Shown piece by piece: positions 1 through 9,753 of a stretch of 64,000 nucleotides of DNA. Source of the DNA: Lichina pygmaea (Eukaryota; Ascomycota; Lichinomycetes; Lichinales; Lichinaceae); NCBI GenBank assembly GCA_963422465.1, contig OY730173.1, positions 2,418,001-2,482,000 of the forward strand, written 5' to 3'. The position numbers and the translations under genes are program-made. The notes under the pieces were generated by a model. It was given only the letters and a program-made list of their open reading frames with translations, was not told the origin of the DNA and made no database searches. Position 1 is the stretch's first letter, and every line of letters starts with the position of its first letter.

Positions 1-1625
1 CGGTTGTACTTGGAGAACCTGGTCGTCGCGGCGGGCGGCGAGTATACCAAGACGCTGCGGCAGGACAACACCCATCTCATCACGGCGAGACCGCACAGCG
101 AAAAGTGCCAGGCGGCCCGGGAATGGAACATCCACATGGTCAATCATCTGTGGCTGGAAGAGAGCTACGCCAAGTGGGAGGAGCAGAGCTTGGCGAATCC
201 ACGCTACAGTCATTTCCCTCCTCGGACGAACCTCGGCGAAGTCGTCGGCCAGACTCAGGTGAACAAGAACGCCATGGAAGCAATCTTCTACGCGAGCGAG
301 GACGGCGTGAGCAATGAGGATCGCGAGGCTCCAGCCGCGGTGAAGCAACAAAAGGACCAGACGACACCGTCAAAGGTGCGGCTCCCTGTGGCGCAGGGCG
401 CCGCACGGCCAATCGACACCGCCGCGGTGACGGACGGATTGCCCCACACTCCTCTGGCCATCCGGAACTCCCACGTCGGACGGATCAAACAGGACGAGAC
501 GAAGAGACCAACGACACCCGCTCGGGTGAACCTCGACGGACAAGAGAACCGGACACCATCGACGACGGGCAGCCGCGGCGCCAAGGACCGGGCGATGGCA
601 AGGCTACACGATCTCGCGCCGGACATGGCTCTGTACGAGAAGGAGAAGAGAAGAGTCGGGGGAGTCGTTCGAGGCGGGCGACGAAACGACGAGGCGATAC
701 AGGTCAATCGGAAACGGAGCCGTAGCCAGCAGGCCGAGAACGAGGCCGAGGCTGAGGCCTTGAGCAACGACGGTCAAGAGAGCGAGGTCGAGGCCGAGGT
801 CGACGAGAGGAGGGAGGTGAAGAGGGCGAAGAAGACCAAGCCGCCGCCGGCGAAGATGAGGTTGCTCATCACCGGGTACAAAACATGGGCCGGGAAGCCG
901 AAGCAGGAAGAACAAGACAAGGTAAGATGCCCTCACTTGTGATGCAAGACGCAAATCATCTGTTGATACTGATTTGTTTCTCGCCCCGAAAAAAGCGCCG
1001 GCTGCGAGAGCTAGGGATCGTGCTCGCGCAGGAGCCAAGCAACGGCACGCACCTGGCGGCGCCGTCCATCATCCGGACGCAGAAGTTCCTCACGGCGCTT
1101 GCCTACGCGCCGGTGGTGGTGTCGACGGACTTCATCCGAGCCTGTCTCGACCAGAACAGGCTGTTGCCGCCGAAGCAGTACCTCCTGCGCGATCCCGACG
1201 CCGAGCGCCGCCTCGAGGTCGACCTGCAACGGGCGCTCGGGCGCGCCACGGCGAACCGGCGCCAACTGCTCAAAGGCGTGACCATCTACTGCACCCCGGC
1301 CATCCTCGGGGCGCAGGACACGTATCGGGTCATCGTCGAGGCCAACGGCGGCCAATGCACGCCGTTCAAGCCGCGTCACGGAGGCACCGTCGTCGTCCCT
1401 CGTCTTGCTTCTTGGTCCGCCAAGAACGACGGCGCTGCGGGTGCTGGTACTCGCGCTGGAGCTCATGCTCATGCTCATGCTCATGCTCACCGAGGGACCG
1501 CTAGGGTCCACCAGGACGATACCAGCAGGCAAGGCCAGAAGGGTGGTAGCAACAGCAAAACCCACCGACCCAGCATCCCCTCGACCAAGCCCCGCCACGA
1601 CAACAACGACAACAACAACGACGAT

Positions 1626-1657
<32 letters not shown>

Positions 1658-1907
1658 CGACGACGACGACGACCAGAACGAAGAAGAGGAACAAAGAAAA
1701 GAAGACGGAGACGAAGGAGATGACGTGGTAGCGCCGGTATATCTCCTCAGCGGCGATTCGGCCGAAGAAGAGAAACTATGGCCGAGGTTCCGACACGCCG
1801 TCGTCGAAGCCGGTCGTCGACCGCGCGTCGTCAAGACGGAGTGGTTGCTCGACGTCGCTCTCTCGCAGGAGATGCGTTGGCGTGAGGAGTACGAGTGGGT
1901 TAGATGA
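1..1907 (+). CDS. RTT107: Rtt107/Brc1-like multi-BRCT DNA-damage response protein, 5' partial
   Basis: The frame is open at the left edge, so the N-terminal BRCT repeats lie outside. Exons: 1-921 and 996-1907; the 74-bp intron has donor gtaaga and a phase-0 join giving EEQDK|RRLRELG. The first ~60 residues look like the end of a BRCT repeat (VAAGGEYTK, then HMVNHLWLEESY). A long low-complexity linker follows. The C-terminal pair begins at LLITGYKTW and includes GTHLAAP, RTQKFL, GVTIYC and VIVEANGGQC, the arrangement of the Rtt107 C-terminal tandem BRCT. In this family the C-terminal pair binds phosphorylated histone H2A and the N-terminal repeats scaffold Slx4 and Smc5/6 at stalled forks. Oddities: the final BRCT is split by an Ala/His repeat and a run of about 20 Asp encoded by GAC/GAT repeats (1617-1673). 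The family call is strong; function here is inferred. Confidence 0.85.
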
Positions 1908-2270
1908 TGTGGATTTCGACCGGGGGGGGGGGGTTTGTTTCCGACGGAGGGGGGGGGGGGGTGGAAGGTGAGGTTGATGGGGTTCGGAAGGCCTTGTTTT
2001 TTGGCCTGTCGAAGCTATTCGTTGAATTGGCAGAATTCCCATGGATGCTACTTTTCATGGGCTATCGTACGCCACGGGCATTGATCATCGACTCTACGCT
2101 TCGGACGGTCGTATCTACAGGCTGCTATACATACCAAGCCTAGGATGACTGCTTCTTATCTACGTATGGTAGATACAAGAACGTTCCACGAATGAATGTC
2201 CGCACAACCACACCCGACACCAAACAGGTCCTCTGCTCCCCAGCGGAGGCGGCGGGTTCATTACCTCTTT

Positions 2271-2272
<2 letters not shown>

Positions 2273-2347
<75 letters not shown>
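2273..2347. repeat. (GT)n microsatellite
   Basis: An uninterrupted GT dinucleotide run of about 75 bp lies just past the stop codon of the VPS25 gene, so it probably falls in that gene's 3' UTR or terminator region (as CA on the transcribed strand). Open frames reading through it as Cys-Val or His-Thr repeats are not genes. Confidence 0.95.
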
Positions 2348-2348
<1 letters not shown>

Positions 2349-2358
2349 CTCTCTCACA

Positions 2359-3403
2359 TCAGAAGAACTTGACACCGAGCCGGTCGTCGCTGCCAAAGAC
2401 TTGTGCTTTACCTCGCTTGACCAGCACGGCCAGGGCTTTTTGCAGGACTTCTTGGTCCAGTTCGTGGAGTTCTGTACACGGGCGTGGATAAGAGTGTGTG
2501 GCTGTGTTAGACTGTGATGGGTCATGTTGTAGGGGATCGTCTGATGATAGGAGTGGATGGGGGTGAAGGAGGTAAAGTACGACGAGATGTGTCGAGAGGG
2601 GCTGGGATGGGAAGGAGAGGAAAAAGAGGCTGGCTTCAATACCTGTTCCACGAGTCAGATCGCCCTGCGTCAATTCGTATAGGGTCAGGACAGTGTTCTT
2701 TTGTCCGACTTCGTCGACCTGTTCATTCCAATTGCTTTTTAGCATTGGATAATGCCTTTGCGGGAGCCCGTCGTGAGGGAAGAATGACGGTTCTGGGACA
2801 GGCCTCGTGGTATATGATTTCTTGTATGAAGTCACGTCTGGAGCTTGTACTAGGAAAGGTCTGCGCAGAATCGGATCCTTGAAGAATGGCCACACGTATC
2901 AAGATTTCATACAACGATATGGAAGGAAAACAACAACGCCCGTTGAAATTGATTGAACCCACCCAAGCTTCGATGATGCCCGCCCACTCGTCCACCTTCC
3001 TCCACCAGATCCACCACACGTCCGCCTTCCTCTTTGCCGCGGCAGCGCCACCGACGCCGCTAACACCGTCGGCGGGCTCGGCGCTGGCTTGCCTCTCGCG
3101 CATGAAGTCGAGGACGCGTCTGGCGTCATCCTCCTTCAGTCTCTTGCCGAGCGGGCGGTTGTAGAAGAGCGCCGAATCGAGCTGGTCCGACAACGACAGC
3201 CGAAAGAGACGCCGATGGCGACAGTAGTCCCGGACGATGGTCGACCATGTCGATAGCTGGCTCTGTAGCGTCGACGTGTTCACCTGGAGGCTGTAGAACG
3301 GCGGGTACGAGTGGATGGGCGGGAAGCTGAATTGACCGGTGGAGACGGCGGTGCCGGTGCCGGTGCCGGTGCTAGTGCTCGGACCTGGCGCCGAGGAGGT
3401 CAT
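2359..3403 (-). CDS. VPS25: ESCRT-II subunit Vps25
   Basis: Three exons on the minus strand: 3403-2963, 2718-2643 and 2471-2359 (introns of 244 and 171 bp, phases 0 and 1), giving 209 aa. The start is set at MTSSAPGP; an upstream in-frame ATG adds 32 unconserved residues. Family landmarks are FSFPPIHSYPPFYSLQVN at the N-terminus, DYCRHRRLFRL, the second winged-helix start GQKNTVLTLYEL across the first junction, and the C-terminal ELHELDQEVLQKAL, KRGKAQVFGSDD and GVKFF. Vps25 forms the two arms of the Y-shaped ESCRT-II complex and recruits Vps20 of ESCRT-III when membrane proteins are sorted into multivesicular endosomes. The protein is slightly longer than usual because of an Ala-rich insert (GGAAAAKRKA). 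Phase-matched junctions restoring conserved motifs make this model solid. Confidence 0.92.
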
Positions 3404-4537
3404 GGCGGGGGATGTGGATGTTCTGATACGATAGAGGTACGAGTACTCATACTGTACGATACCTATAACGTGGAGAGTGGGCAGCTGCAGTAGTGGCACC
3501 AGTGGAAGCTCTACAATATATCGTGGTAGAGCTGCCGGGGTTTTAGATTACTACACGTACGGTACGTACGTACTCCAGTGAGCTAATTACAGCTACGTAC
3601 CGTAACCCTGGCCTGCAACACTCCGAATTTCGTCAAACATCGCAGTTTTGCTGAAAAGAACTCTTTCTACTCGTACTCCGCGACGTCGGATGGAAGAGTG
3701 CCCAAAGCAACGTACTGTACGAGTACCCGTGCCATGGGGGGGTACTACCCTCCTCCTCCCGAAGTACTTCGTACAATACGGGGGTACCATGATATCATGC
3801 GCTCCAGTCCTTCTGTCGAACTTTCACAGTTCGCCAGACAACCACCGCGCGATGTCAGACGGAAGGATGACCAGCCCCACAGTACGGAGCGTACATGTAC
3901 GGAAGTACCGGTACTGAGATACGTATTGAGAGTCACGTGTAAATACATCACGTGGGTCAAGTTCGTTACCGGATCATACGAAGCTCTACTTACATCATCA
4001 TCAGACGTCTGATTTATAACCTCATGAAGCAGGTTTGAATACGGCGTACTAGTTGAAAAGCTCGCCCAAAGCAAGGGCAACATTCAAACGGCATGCAGGG
4101 GTTTGAAGTCAGCGGTTCTCCGTCACGTATGCGAGGTAGCTGTGGCTCTGGCATGACCAGATAACCCCCCTAGGTCACCAACATTCTGAACAGTAGCTGC
4201 CGTCACAGTGGCTACACATGCTCAAGCCACGGCATGGTGTGGGAATGCCTTGATGTCTCTTGGAAATCCTTGATCACATTGGCCGTGGCATACGACTGGG
4301 AAGCCGTACGGGAGGTCGTGACCGAATCGGAGGTAGGCTTGGAGTACGTGATCCACCGCCGAGATGTCGCCTCCCCGAATAGAATGCTTGGGAAAACACC
4401 GACTTTACGGAGTCGAGTGGAGACACCCGACTGAACGAGTAGGTCTCGGGGAAAAAGGGCCCTTCCCACCCAGCCTCACGCAAGGCCTCGTTCCATTTAG
4501 CAGTAGTCTTGGTTCCCGCCGGCCACCCACCCTCCGG
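3404..4537. other. Intergenic region, no gene recognised
   Basis: The interval separates two minus-strand genes. It is crowded with TACGTAC/GTACGG-like tracts, including an exact GTACGGAAGTAC at 3897-3908. It also carries a fragment matching the end of the inverted-repeat element found at 14569-15286. The short open frames have no recognisable motif. Confidence 0.6.
3724..3770. repeat. Solo terminus of the TA-flanked G-tract MITE family
   Basis: The segment starts TACCCGTGCCATGG, runs into a G tract and then a TACCC/CCTCC pyrimidine block. It resembles the terminal inverted repeats of the 718-bp element at 14569-15286, with the right terminus the closer match. No partner terminus was found nearby, so this is read as a broken copy. 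Confidence 0.55.
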
Positions 4538-5344
4538 CTATGGGTTATTCGTCAGCGAATGTGCTAAGCAGTGGAGCTGTCGCCCCAGATGATTCATGGC
4601 TTTACTTACATCTAGGCCCAATGACACCCGGAACTTTCGAAGAAAGTCTCGGTCAGATAGGATTACTCTTGACACTCGGGCAGACTCCCGGAGGTACACC
4701 TCTTCCTGCTCGTCAGTGGGGGTCGGACCGCTTTGTCTCTGCGGTGAGCCGTCCAGCTCATATAGCTCCGGTAACAACTCGCCGGTATACCCAGCCTGTT
4801 TCAGTGCGTTGTTGAACTCTTCGTGGCTCAAAGGCACTTCAAGCATTCGCTCTGGCTGTTGTGCAGAAGTGGTCAGATCCAGCACATCAGCTCTTTTCGT
4901 GGAAACAGAATAAGGGCTCACAGCAACCCCCAGAGCGCTAGCCGTCCTGACAATCAGAAGATTATCACTTTCAAAAGCTTCCAAGATTTGTGACAGAGCA
5001 CGAGATCTCTTGTCATTCCATTCGGCTTGACTGAGTTTGCGTGGAGGAGGTCCGTTCGTTCGGCGGCGTAAAGAGGCATGACTTTTCACATGCACAGCAT
5101 CGCTGTCCTGGACTTTGCTTTGCGACCTCAGGGGATCGTCTTGTTGTTGCGGCAGATGACCAAGCGTGCCACCCTCCAACTGTCTCGCAAGCGACGTCGA
5201 AGACTTGGAGGCAAGGTCCAAGGAGTCCTGAGACTGGCATCTGTTCGCTCCTCGGATGCATTCCGTTGCATCAACCGCAGCCGGCAGAGCCAGCCCAGCA
5301 GTAGCCCACGCCAGTACCGAAGCGAATAAGAGCAGGCGGTCCAT
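4538..5344 (-). CDS. Putative secreted protein of unknown function
   Basis: A single uninterrupted frame of 268 aa starts at MDRLLLFASVLAWATAGLA. An in-frame ATG ten codons upstream is possible but would bury the signal peptide. The N-terminus is a good secretion signal with likely cleavage after GLA or ALPAAVDA. The mature part is hydrophilic and has few Cys (CIRGANRC near the signal, one near the end), a basic SLRRRTNGPPPRKL stretch and acidic segments such as PTDEQEEVY. No domain was recognised. A TATATAG box lies about 75 bp upstream of the ATG. It could be an extracellular protein or effector candidate, but nothing in the sequence proves a role in host interaction. It is flanked by gene-poor, TACG-rich DNA on both sides. 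Confidence 0.6.
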   Translation of the reverse strand: MDRLLLFASVLAWATAGLALPAAVDATECIRGANRCQSQDSLDLASKSSTSLARQLEGGTLGHLPQQQDDPLRSQSKVQDSDAVHVKSHASLRRRTNGPPPRKLSQAEWNDKRSRALSQILEAFESDNLLIVRTASALGVAVSPYSVSTKRADVLDLTTSAQQPERMLEVPLSHEEFNNALKQAGYTGELLPELYELDGSPQRQSGPTPTDEQEEVYLRESARVSRVILSDRDFLRKFRVSLGLDVSKAMNHLGRQLHCLAHSLTNNP

Positions 5345-5418
5345 GTCAGCCTGTATGGGGCCTGGACAAGCCAAGCCAAAGAGTCCGGCAGCTTCGGACG
5401 GGAGCTGGTCTTAAAGGA

Positions 5419-5425
5419 CTATATA
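5419..5425 (-). promoter_or_regulatory. TATA box of the putative secreted protein gene
   Basis: TATATAG reads on the minus strand about 75 bp upstream of the ATG at 5344, a usual spacing for a fungal TATA-type promoter with a short leader. Confidence 0.5.
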
Positions 5426-5426
5426 G

Positions 5427-7095
5427 GAGCATTGGATGACGTCTGGCGGGAGATGTCCCGGATAGATCCATATCCGCCACGTGCGACACTCGATCGGTCC
5501 GGACCGTGTCAAGGGACGACATACGAACTCATGTCGGAGATACAGAGCCACAAGAGCCTCTGGCACTGAGATCACACGGTCTTCGATGTACGAGGGTACG
5601 TAGCGTAGCGGCGAGTACGGAGTCATCACGAACGTGCTTCGTATTCGCCTTCTGCTTTGACGTTTCCGGCCAAGTGCTGGAACCTTGCGTGTATATACTG
5701 TACGTAGTATGTGAGTTACGTAGTACGGTGGCACGACAAAAGTCTGCGTACACCTCCATGCAAAATCTACCTCGGGCTACTCTGGAGAATCAATACATAG
5801 CTGCTTGTTGTTACTGGTGTGACCTCTCAAGGTGGTCGTATTACTTATGAAAATAGCAGCTGACAGCTTGTACTGGTGTACGCAGACTTGTGTCGTGACA
5901 CTGTACGTTTTCGAAGATCCTTTCCGGGTCGTTGACGGTGCCGTGAAAGACCCCATTCGTACAGGAGCAGGCGGGCAGAAGTGTACGAAGTAGTTACTTC
6001 GTACGGCATGCCTCCCCAAAGCTCTGGCTAAAGAGCTGCGGATTTCGAGGCCTCTCCTGGCGAAACTATCGAACCCCGGGGAGGGGGATTTGGTGAGAGA
6101 CCACTCGTACGAGGTACCCCTTCGTACTACGGAAGTACTCGTACACGTCGGTCGCTGCGAGAGCCGAGCTTACGTGGGATCGGGGTCGTACGATTCCTAA
6201 TCAAGAGACCTTGACAGGCGGCCTGATTCTTCGACGGGATCACTTACGTAATATAAAAGTAGTGAACGTACTGTACGTACTGTACGTACTGTACGTACGG
6301 TAGGTCGACAAAAATCAACGCACCTTTCTAGGTCACGAACACCTGAATGGTTAGCTCGCTAGCAATAGTAGTGCGACGCTAAAGAGGGCTTACTGCGTAT
6401 AACTTATACCGTCCAACGGTCAAGCTACTATTGCTAGTGAGCAGGTACTTTGGGCCAAGAGGGGTGCGTGGATTTTTGGCGTCTTCTTATCACTGTACGG
6501 AGTACCCCGTACAGTATCAGTACGTATCGTAGCGTGGCAACAGTACGAGTGGACATGACTTAGCACTTCTGAACCTTTGGCCTCTGTCGCAAAAGACCTG
6601 ACGCAATACGGTACGAAGGTGGGACATTCCTGCTGCTTCTGTCCGTCCGGAGATTTCTGCCGACGGACCTCGTACCGTACTCGTACCTCGTACATACGCA
6701 AGTCAGCCTCGCGGCCCATGGGCAGTGCACGAGACCAAGATGGAGATGGCTATAAGATACGGTACTTCATGTGTACTTCAGTCCGCCTCTCGACGTTAAC
6801 TGCTGTACCGTCCAAGATCCCCGGCGCTTTCTCTGGTGGTCGTATGGAGAAGGGAGGGGATGAACGAGCTCACGACAAGGCCGACGTGGCTGAGCTGAGT
6901 TCACTAAGGCACGCCGGTCAACGGTGTGGCTCGAGGTGTCGAGGCGAAAGTTCCTCAAGGTTTGCAGAGTGTTGTACTGTACAGTAGGCTGTAGCCGGCC
7001 CTTGGATAGCAGACGGACATCAAGATGAAAGTGAGCATTAGCTTCGTTCAGGCGGGGCTCGTGACGTCTTGCTATCCTATGGTGATCAGCTCCCC
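5427..7095. other. Intergenic region with TACG clusters and a foldback element
   Basis: No gene was recognised. Dense TACGTAC/GTACTCG tracts occupy 5570-6300, including a triple tandem of CTGTACGTA around 6270-6300. A small inverted-repeat element sits at 6303-6482. Confidence 0.55.
6303..6482. repeat. Foldback MITE-like element
   Basis: Two arms of about 55-60 bp face each other around a ~50-bp centre. The left arm contains AAAAATCAACGCACC and CTCGCTAGCAATAGTAG. The right arm contains, as reverse complement, AAAAATCCACGCACC and CTCACTAGCAATAGTAG. The inner 17 bp differ at one position and the outer part is more diverged. There is no coding capacity. A TA duplication at the ends is possible but the edges are unclear. 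Confidence 0.6.
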
Positions 7096-9153
7096 CTACT
7101 GCTGAGCTCGTCGATTGCGAGTCCTCTTTGCTTGTCCGCTCGTGCCTGTGCCACCGACCCCTGCAAGGCTATCGCCAGCGACCCCCGCTCCGCTGGCGCT
7201 GCCGACGCCGGTTCTGTCGCCCGCGGCATGCTGAAGCTGCTGGTGCTGCTGGTGCTGCTGGTGCTGCTGGCTCTGGCTCTGCGTCGGTTGGTTGGCGTTG
7301 TTCTGACCCTGTCCTTCCTCCTCATCCTCGTCCATGCCTTTCTTCAGCTCTGCATCGAGCCCCCACTCTTCTCGGTCGTACCAGTCCTCGCCGTCGCTCA
7401 TCTCGCCCGCGTGCCCTTCGGCTTTGCAGGAGTTGAACACGTCGTCCCGCATCCGGCGAGCTTTGAGGAGATCATCGTGGAGCCGTGCGGCGCCACGGCA
7501 TATTTCTTCCTGCTTCTGAACGTACAGTAGTAGGAGCCGGCGTGTCTCTTCGGCTTCCGCACCTGGTAGCCCAAAGTTTCGGTCTTCCGGGTGAGCCTCG
7601 GGTGGGATGACGAAGAGCGGATGGACCGACGGCTTTTGTGGATTCTGATGCGGCTTGGTTGACGGGGTCGACGTCCGTGAAAGGGATGGGGACTGTGTTT
7701 GCTGACCAGAGGCTGCGTGGGCCTGTCGACGTGTGGTCATGTGATGAGCCGGAGGTTGCTGTTGCTGTTCATTGGCCGGAGGTGCCGATGATTGTCCGTC
7801 TTGGTCCAGCTCCTTGTCCGGCGCAGAACCGGTCTGCTGCTCTTGCTCTCCATCTCCTTTATCTGATCCCTCTTGGGTTGACATGTCGGCGCCAGTGGGG
7901 TTTGCTGTCGCCTCGGACTTGAGCGCAACTGTAGCCCTAACATCGCCGACTTCGCTCTTGCCCGTACCATCATCGTGTGTCGTGTCCCGGCCCCGCGACT
8001 CTCCATTCCGATCCGATAGGCCATGTTCATCCATCTCCAATTCCCTTTCGCTGGTGTTAGCCGGGGGTTCGGGTCTGTGGACAAAGCCGATATCGTCTTC
8101 GCCCATGTCCACGTCCTCCTTAGACCGGCCGTTCAATGCAGCAGCGCTGCTGTGAATATTATCGGCTCTCGACGCTTCCTCAGCCGGTACCGGGACAGAG
8201 TCGACGTCCATATCTCCGTCCTTTCCGCCTTCGCCTCGAACATTTCCCATGTGTGCGGGCGACCGAGTCCCTTGGGATGGAGCCTGATCGCTATCTCCCT
8301 GGCGCTCCTCCTTGAGGCCAGCTGCTATCGATCGAGCCCGCGACGGTCGATGGTCGCCTCGTCGGGGCGCGAACAGAGCCATGTCGTTGTTGGTCTCCAG
8401 TGCGCCGCACGGGACCCAGTTCTCGTCCCCACGAAATTTCGTCAATAGCTGCTTCATCTTGGATAAGGAAAGGCGCTCCTTGTGCAGCATCTCACAGGAC
8501 TGTTCCGTCAGTTTCGGCAGAGCGGTTGAGGTGTACGCGTTGGAAAGGGACGGATGGTCCGCAAGTTCCGCAGCAGATGTCAACGGCATCAGAAGATCTA
8601 AACAGCCCTGTGAGTAGCTTGTCGTGCTTCAAGGTCGCGAGGACAACTTACGCTCGAGCTCGATGTCTCCAAATGGAATTGACTCCCTGGCTGTCTGGAG
8701 AGCCTTTGCATCAATGTCTTCGGGGTCGAGCTCGTCGCCGTCGTCGTCCATCGGGGGCGGGTTGCGCGTGATTATGAACCGTATGTGACCATGGTGTTCG
8801 ACTTTCTATAGTCAGAACATACAAATCAGTCGAGCTCTCTGGGGGAGATGGGAGGGGAGGTTCTCGTTCAAACGGCAGGAAGGGGACAGTACCCGTCTGT
8901 ACATTCGAGGACCCGTCGGAGGTGCGAGATGGAAGTCGTAGACAAAGCGCGCCTTCTGTTTTAGTTTGCTACCCCTGTTGATAGTCCTGGATATTGTATC
9001 ATCCGAGTCGGATCCTGCGAGGTATGATCTGAGCACGCCGACGAAGACTAGGGATGGAGAGAGAAGCTACAGTCACTTACCATAATTAGGACGCGCGAGC
9101 GCCTTGTTCATCTCAGCGATCGTATCGGCAATGAGGGCTGCTTGAGCGGCCAT
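7096..9153 (-). CDS. RXT2: Rxt2, subunit of the Rpd3L histone deacetylase complex
   Basis: Four exons on the minus strand: 9153-9081, 9014-8893, 8805-8652 and 8597-7096 (introns 66, 87 and 54 bp), 616 aa. The N-terminal Rxt2 domain is spread over all exons: MAAQAALIADTIAEMNKAL, then SDSDDTISRTINRGSKLK, then KVEHHGHIRFIITRNPPP, then HLLMPLTSAAELADHPSL and MKQLLTKFRGDENWVPCG. For the last intron the acceptor at 8598 was chosen because it restores the conserved LExLLxPLTSAAEL frame; an AG ten bases upstream would shift the frame. The C-terminal two thirds is hydrophilic and acidic with a Gln/His repeat, plus a conserved helical patch LLLYVQKQEEICRG. In yeast Rxt2 belongs to Rpd3L, which deacetylates histones at promoters. 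It diverges from TRAPPC11. Confidence 0.9.
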
Positions 9154-9753
9154 CGTTGCGAGTTACCACCGCGGGTGGCCGAGCAACCTCAAGATCAGCA
9201 ACGATCCCCAACTCCGGCTGAAAGGGAGGGTGTGAAGGGCCTCGCAACGCAGAGGTGGAATATTGGATGCGGTGAGCTAGTGGGCGTGGATTGGGTGAGG
9301 TGGATAAAAGGATTGAGGAGCTGGTGGAGAGGGAAATTCAGGCAAACAGACGGGCAGGGGGAGCTTGTGCAATGGTGGAGCAGATGTTGACGGGTCTTCT
9401 GAAGGCGCTCCGGCACATGGTGGCATCTGGTCATGCTGGTTTCACGATAGGGCAAGTCATAAGCTCCTTTGTGCCATTACCGGTACCGGTACCGGGAATT
9501 TAGATTTTCCGACTCCGGAGACTTAGACGCGCGCTTGTCGTGTTTGGTACCAGCTCAATGCAACACCGTATAATTATTTACCGTCATGTCTTCATCGGAA
9601 TGGTGACGCAACCAAGACATTACGTGCTGAACACATCTCTAGTGTGGCACACCAAACACATCTGAACCAGTTTGCTACTGCGATTCTTGCAACCTGTTTT
9701 TAGGCTCCTGCTGCTTGGAATCCTTGGGCTAGCACTAAGCTCAAGCTCCCGCA
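9154..9753. promoter_or_regulatory. Shared divergent promoter region, RXT2 / TRAPPC11
   Basis: The 600 bp between two head-to-head ATGs must hold both promoters. It contains no convincing gene. A tandem ACCGGT palindrome run (taccggtaccggtaccgg) lies at 9478-9496. No clear TATA box faces either gene, as is common for housekeeping promoters. Confidence 0.5.

Noticed and set aside
2192-2651. Frames reading through the GT microsatellite as Cys-Val or His-Thr repeats
   Set aside because: A simple-sequence artefact in the 3' flank of VPS25.
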